A program made the translations under genes and the position numbers. A DNA stretch of 24,853 nucleotides from an uncultured Bacilli bacterium (GTDB lineage Bacteria > Bacillota_I > Bacilli_A > RF39 > UBA660): the NCBI GenBank assembly GCA_934153675.1, contig CAKPFG010000014.1, forward strand, positions 1-24,853, read 5' to 3'. The stretch's first letter is position 1; every line of letters starts with the position of its first letter. Of this stretch, positions 22,881 through 24,853 are shown piece by piece. The notes beneath the pieces were generated by a model, which ran no database searches, had not been told where the DNA came from, and was given only the letters and a program-made list of their open reading frames with translations.

Positions 22881-23627
22881 ATGAAATTATTGGTTTTATT
22901 AGCTATTATTATTGGAATATTTTTGTTTTTATCATTTTTAGCACTGGTAATATACGGTAAAATAAAAAAAATAGCAAAGATGTATGGATATTCTAATTTT
23001 AATGAATTAAAAAATATGATTCAAAAAGGTGAAGATGAATATAAATATAATCATAAAATGGTATCAGGAATGACTAATTTAATTGTGCCAAGAATAATAA
23101 AGGATTTTCCTAATTTTTCCTTAAGCGAACTTTATAATAAAACGGAAGTAAGTCTTAGAACTATATTTTCTACATTGGAAAGTAGGCAAATAAATCCGTT
23201 AAAGGAATTATCTTTAATTAAAGATAATTTAAAAGAACAAATTAAAGATATGAAGGAAAATAAAATAGAATTAAGTTTTTCCGATGTAGTGTTTCATAAG
23301 CATGCTATAAAGTATTATGAAAATGATGGTTGTACTTTATCTATTACTGTATCTACTTCTTTGGAGTATTATTATACTAAAAAGGAAAACGGCAAAATAA
23401 TTGTTTCATCAAATATTAAAAAACAAACATCATATACAACTACATATATATATATTTATGATATGGATAAATATGATGAAAAACAAACATTAATATCTAT
23501 TCATTGTCCAAATTGTGGTGCTCCTTTAAAAAGCCTAAATGATAGGAATTGTAGGTATTGTCAATCTTCTTTAGATGATATAAACTTAAAATGTTGGTAT
23601 ATTAGTGCATATAAAGAAGATTATTAA
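22881..23627 (+). CDS. Membrane-anchored zinc-ribbon protein in the metal operon
   Basis: A 248-residue protein with one N-terminal membrane helix (about 1-26), a basic and helical part, a middle region of the kind seen in Tim44-like/DUF domains of bacterial membrane proteins (about 70-195) and a C-terminal zinc ribbon (C209-x2-C212, C224-x2-C227, in CPNCGAP and CRYC). An extra Cys-Trp follows. The helix orientation places the domains in the cytoplasm (KIKKIAK follows the helix). It starts one base after the ATPase stop, its RBS AAAAGGAG lying inside the ATPase gene, so it is translated in the same operon. The function is unknown; a role in sensing or handling metal at the membrane is inferred from position and the ribbon. 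Confidence 0.8.
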   Translation: MKLLVLLAIIIGIFLFLSFLALVIYGKIKKIAKMYGYSNFNELKNMIQKGEDEYKYNHKMVSGMTNLIVPRIIKDFPNFSLSELYNKTEVSLRTIFSTLESRQINPLKELSLIKDNLKEQIKDMKENKIELSFSDVVFHKHAIKYYENDGCTLSITVSTSLEYYYTKKENGKIIVSSNIKKQTSYTTTYIYIYDMDKYDEKQTLISIHCPNCGAPLKSLNDRNCRYCQSSLDDINLKCWYISAYKEDY

Positions 23628-23658
23628 TTTTACCTTAAAATAATTCAGTATGAATATT

Positions 23659-23695
23659 GCAATGCTTTTTTGTAAAAAAAGCTTGCGTTTTTTTT
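23659..23695 (+). terminator. Terminator of the metal operon
   Basis: GCTTTTTT (23664-23671) pairs with AAAAAAGC (23675-23682); the stem extends by GCAA/TTGC with one bulged T (23659-23662, 23683-23686). A run of Ts follows to 23695. It lies just ahead of pilin 3. Confidence 0.75.
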
Positions 23696-23697
23696 AG

Positions 23698-23720
23698 TAG
23701 AATAAGGGTGAAAGGTAGGA
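23698..23720 (+). promoter_or_regulatory. Possible -10 and RBS of pilin 3
   Basis: TAGAAT at 23698-23703 is a moderate -10; AAAGGTAGGA (23711-23720) is the RBS region, shared with pilin 2. Confidence 0.35.
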
Positions 23721-23723
23721 TAT

Positions 23724-24092
23724 ATGAAAAATAAAAAAGCATTTACATTAATAGAATTAATAGCAGTGTTAGTAATACTAGCTATATTAGCACTAATAGT
23801 AACCCTAATTGTATTAAATATTGTAAAACGCTCTATGGAATCAGCCAATAAAAGAAGTGTTGATGCATATGGAAAAAGTATAGAACTTGCCGTAGCTAAT
23901 TACTTACTAGATAAAGGAGAATTTCCAACAAACATAAGTGATTTAGAAATTGAATACTCAGGTAAAGAGGTTATATGTAATATTTCTTTATTAAATGAAG
24001 ATTCAAGTGTATATTTATCAGAATGCAAAGTAGGAAGTAGTGATGTTAAAGATAAAAACACTAGCGATGGATGGTATCACTATGGTAAAAAA
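23724..24092 (+). repeat. Pilin 3 copy of the direct repeat
   Basis: Partner of 19292-19660. The second homologous block starts at 24357, after the inserted module (about 24102-24341). Confidence 0.85.
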
Positions 24093-24853
24093 AGTTTAAC
24101 TAATGAAGAATATGTTGATGTGTATGGAAAATCATTAGAAAAAGCTATCAGTGAATATAAAGCAAGTAATAATAAAATACCAGAAGATTATCAAACTTTA
24201 AAGTTAGATTATAATTTAAAAAGTATCAAATGTAATGTTACCATTAATTATGATGGTACGGTATATTTAACAGAATGTATTCTTGATAAAAAAGAAGTAA
24301 AAGATTCAAATAATGAAGATGGATATTATCACTATGGTAAGCTTCAAAAAAAAGCCTATAAAATAGGCGATGAAATAACATACAATGGTATTAATTTTTA
24401 TGTTATAGAAAATAGTGATGAGAATAGTGATTCTGTAACATTATTAAAAAGAGAACCATTAACAGTAGCTGAAGTAAATAAATATGGCGGAGTAGGAACA
24501 GAAAATAACCATGTGAATAAAAATACCTTTGAATCAAAGGGAACAGCCTATGATAATAATGGATACGGAGGAATGGCATACTATTCAAGTTCAACATGTG
24601 AATATAAGCGTTCTAGATCGATATTTGATGGATGTATGACAGATTATGCAAAGAGTGAAGTAAAATATGTAGTAGATGCCTGGGCCTTAGATAAACTAAA
24701 GATAAGTGACCTAAAAGAGGATAAAACCGGCTATAGTACAAGATTAATAACATATGATGAATTGACAGATAATTTGGGATGTTCTAGTAGTTCTTGTGCC
24801 TCATCACCATATAAAATATTTCTATTTAACACTAACTATTGGTATTGGACGAT
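23724..24853 (+). CDS. Type IV pilin-like protein with duplicated module, 3' end outside window (pilin 3)
   Basis: Open from ATG 23724 to the last base (376 codons), with no stop. The first ~370 bases match pilin 2 closely with no indel: leader MKNKKA, FTLIEL, and the module with VDAYGKS to GWYHYGK (residues about 45-123). One change of note is Leu for Pro at mature position 22. After this a second, diverged copy of the module is inserted (about 127-206, VDVYGKSLEKA to GYYHYGK), absent from pilin 2. Then the match to pilin 2 resumes (YKIGDE.TYNGINFYVI). The window ends at YWYWT, just before the position of the GC-rich segment in pilin 2. A KRS change in the CEYKRSRS region shows the paralogues also differ centrally. 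It is the third pilin here and probably one of a larger family. Confidence 0.85.
   Translation, partial: MKNKKAFTLIELIAVLVILAILALIVTLIVLNIVKRSMESANKRSVDAYGKSIELAVANYLLDKGEFPTNISDLEIEYSGKEVICNISLLNEDSSVYLSECKVGSSDVKDKNTSDGWYHYGKKSLTNEEYVDVYGKSLEKAISEYKASNNKIPEDYQTLKLDYNLKSIKCNVTINYDGTVYLTECILDKKEVKDSNNEDGYYHYGKLQKKAYKIGDEITYNGINFYVIENSDENSDSVTLLKREPLTVAEVNKYGGVGTENNHVNKNTFESKGTAYDNNGYGGMAYYSSSTCEYKRSRSIFDGCMTDYAKSEVKYVVDAWALDKLKISDLKEDKTGYSTRLITYDELTDNLGCSSSSCASSPYKIFLFNTNYWYWT

Noticed and set aside
1..24853. UGA read as Trp (code 4)
   Set aside because: Conserved Trp residues present here are TGG, no conserved gene has an in-frame TGA, and nfo ends in TGA at its normal length.
19292..24853. 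Insertion sequence or composite transposon bounded by the pilin copies
   Set aside because: There is no transposase, terminal inverted repeat or target duplication visible; the repeats are pilin coding sequence.
20302..24853. DGR reverse transcriptase, accessory protein or template repeat near pilin 2
   Set aside because: I looked on both strands for a YxDD-type frame or a second GC-rich copy of the tract and saw none in the window.

Overview
This is chromosomal DNA of a very AT-rich (roughly a quarter to 30% G+C by eye), low-GC Gram-positive bacterium. It carries both replicative polymerases of that group (PolC and a DnaE-type enzyme), a class B penicillin-binding protein, and a gene set (nfo, a YqfT/DUF2624-like small protein, sodA, a pbpA-like PBP, rpmG) that recalls the Bacillus subtilis nfo-yqfT-sodA-pbpA-rpmGA neighbourhood. 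An uncultured, reduced Bacilli lineage (RF39-like or related) is my best inference. TGA is used as a stop (nfo only) and no conserved gene needs it as Trp, so the standard bacterial code fits.

Layout. 1-1133: 3' part of a membrane protein with 75-bp tandem repeats. 1169-7961: housekeeping block with pcrA, nfo, a reverse-strand YqfT-like gene, sodA, a PBP gene, rpmG and efp. 8081-9133: a type IV pilin-like protein with a C-terminal domain ending in a VRPV motif. 9203-18306: replication block with polC, an unrecognised 394-aa helical protein, rpmB (reverse strand) and a short dnaE. 18463-19094: an HD-domain protein and tRNA-Arg(CCT). 19292-24853: two closely related pilin-like genes, about 4.4 kb apart in direct orientation, flank a metal-resistance operon (ArsR/SmtB repressor, CadA/ZntA-like ATPase, membrane zinc-ribbon protein). 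The second of these pilins runs off the right edge. No gene-free stretch exceeds 300 bases.

How it works together. Many genes sit in very compact units: a terminator T-tract is followed at once by an extended -10 (TGnTATAAT-like), a Shine-Dalgarno sequence and a start codon 14-16 bases after the -10, which predicts very short leaders. The metal operon instead has a consensus -35/-10 promoter with an ArsR-type operator over the predicted transcription start.

The most interesting signal is in the pilin at 19292-20320. The last 32 codons before its tail (20207-20302) are 50% G+C by hand count, and 15 of the 32 codons end in C, in a gene and genome that otherwise avoid such codons. The segment ends in a VRPV motif. 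This is what a variable region written by a diversity-generating retroelement (DGR) from an AAC-rich template would look like. No reverse transcriptase or template repeat lies in the window, so this remains a hypothesis. The pilin family also shows recent duplication and an inserted repeat module. Other oddities are a superoxide dismutase with no tryptophan and altered second-shell residues, a general shortage of tryptophan, and a DnaE whose PHP domain has lost its metal-binding motif.
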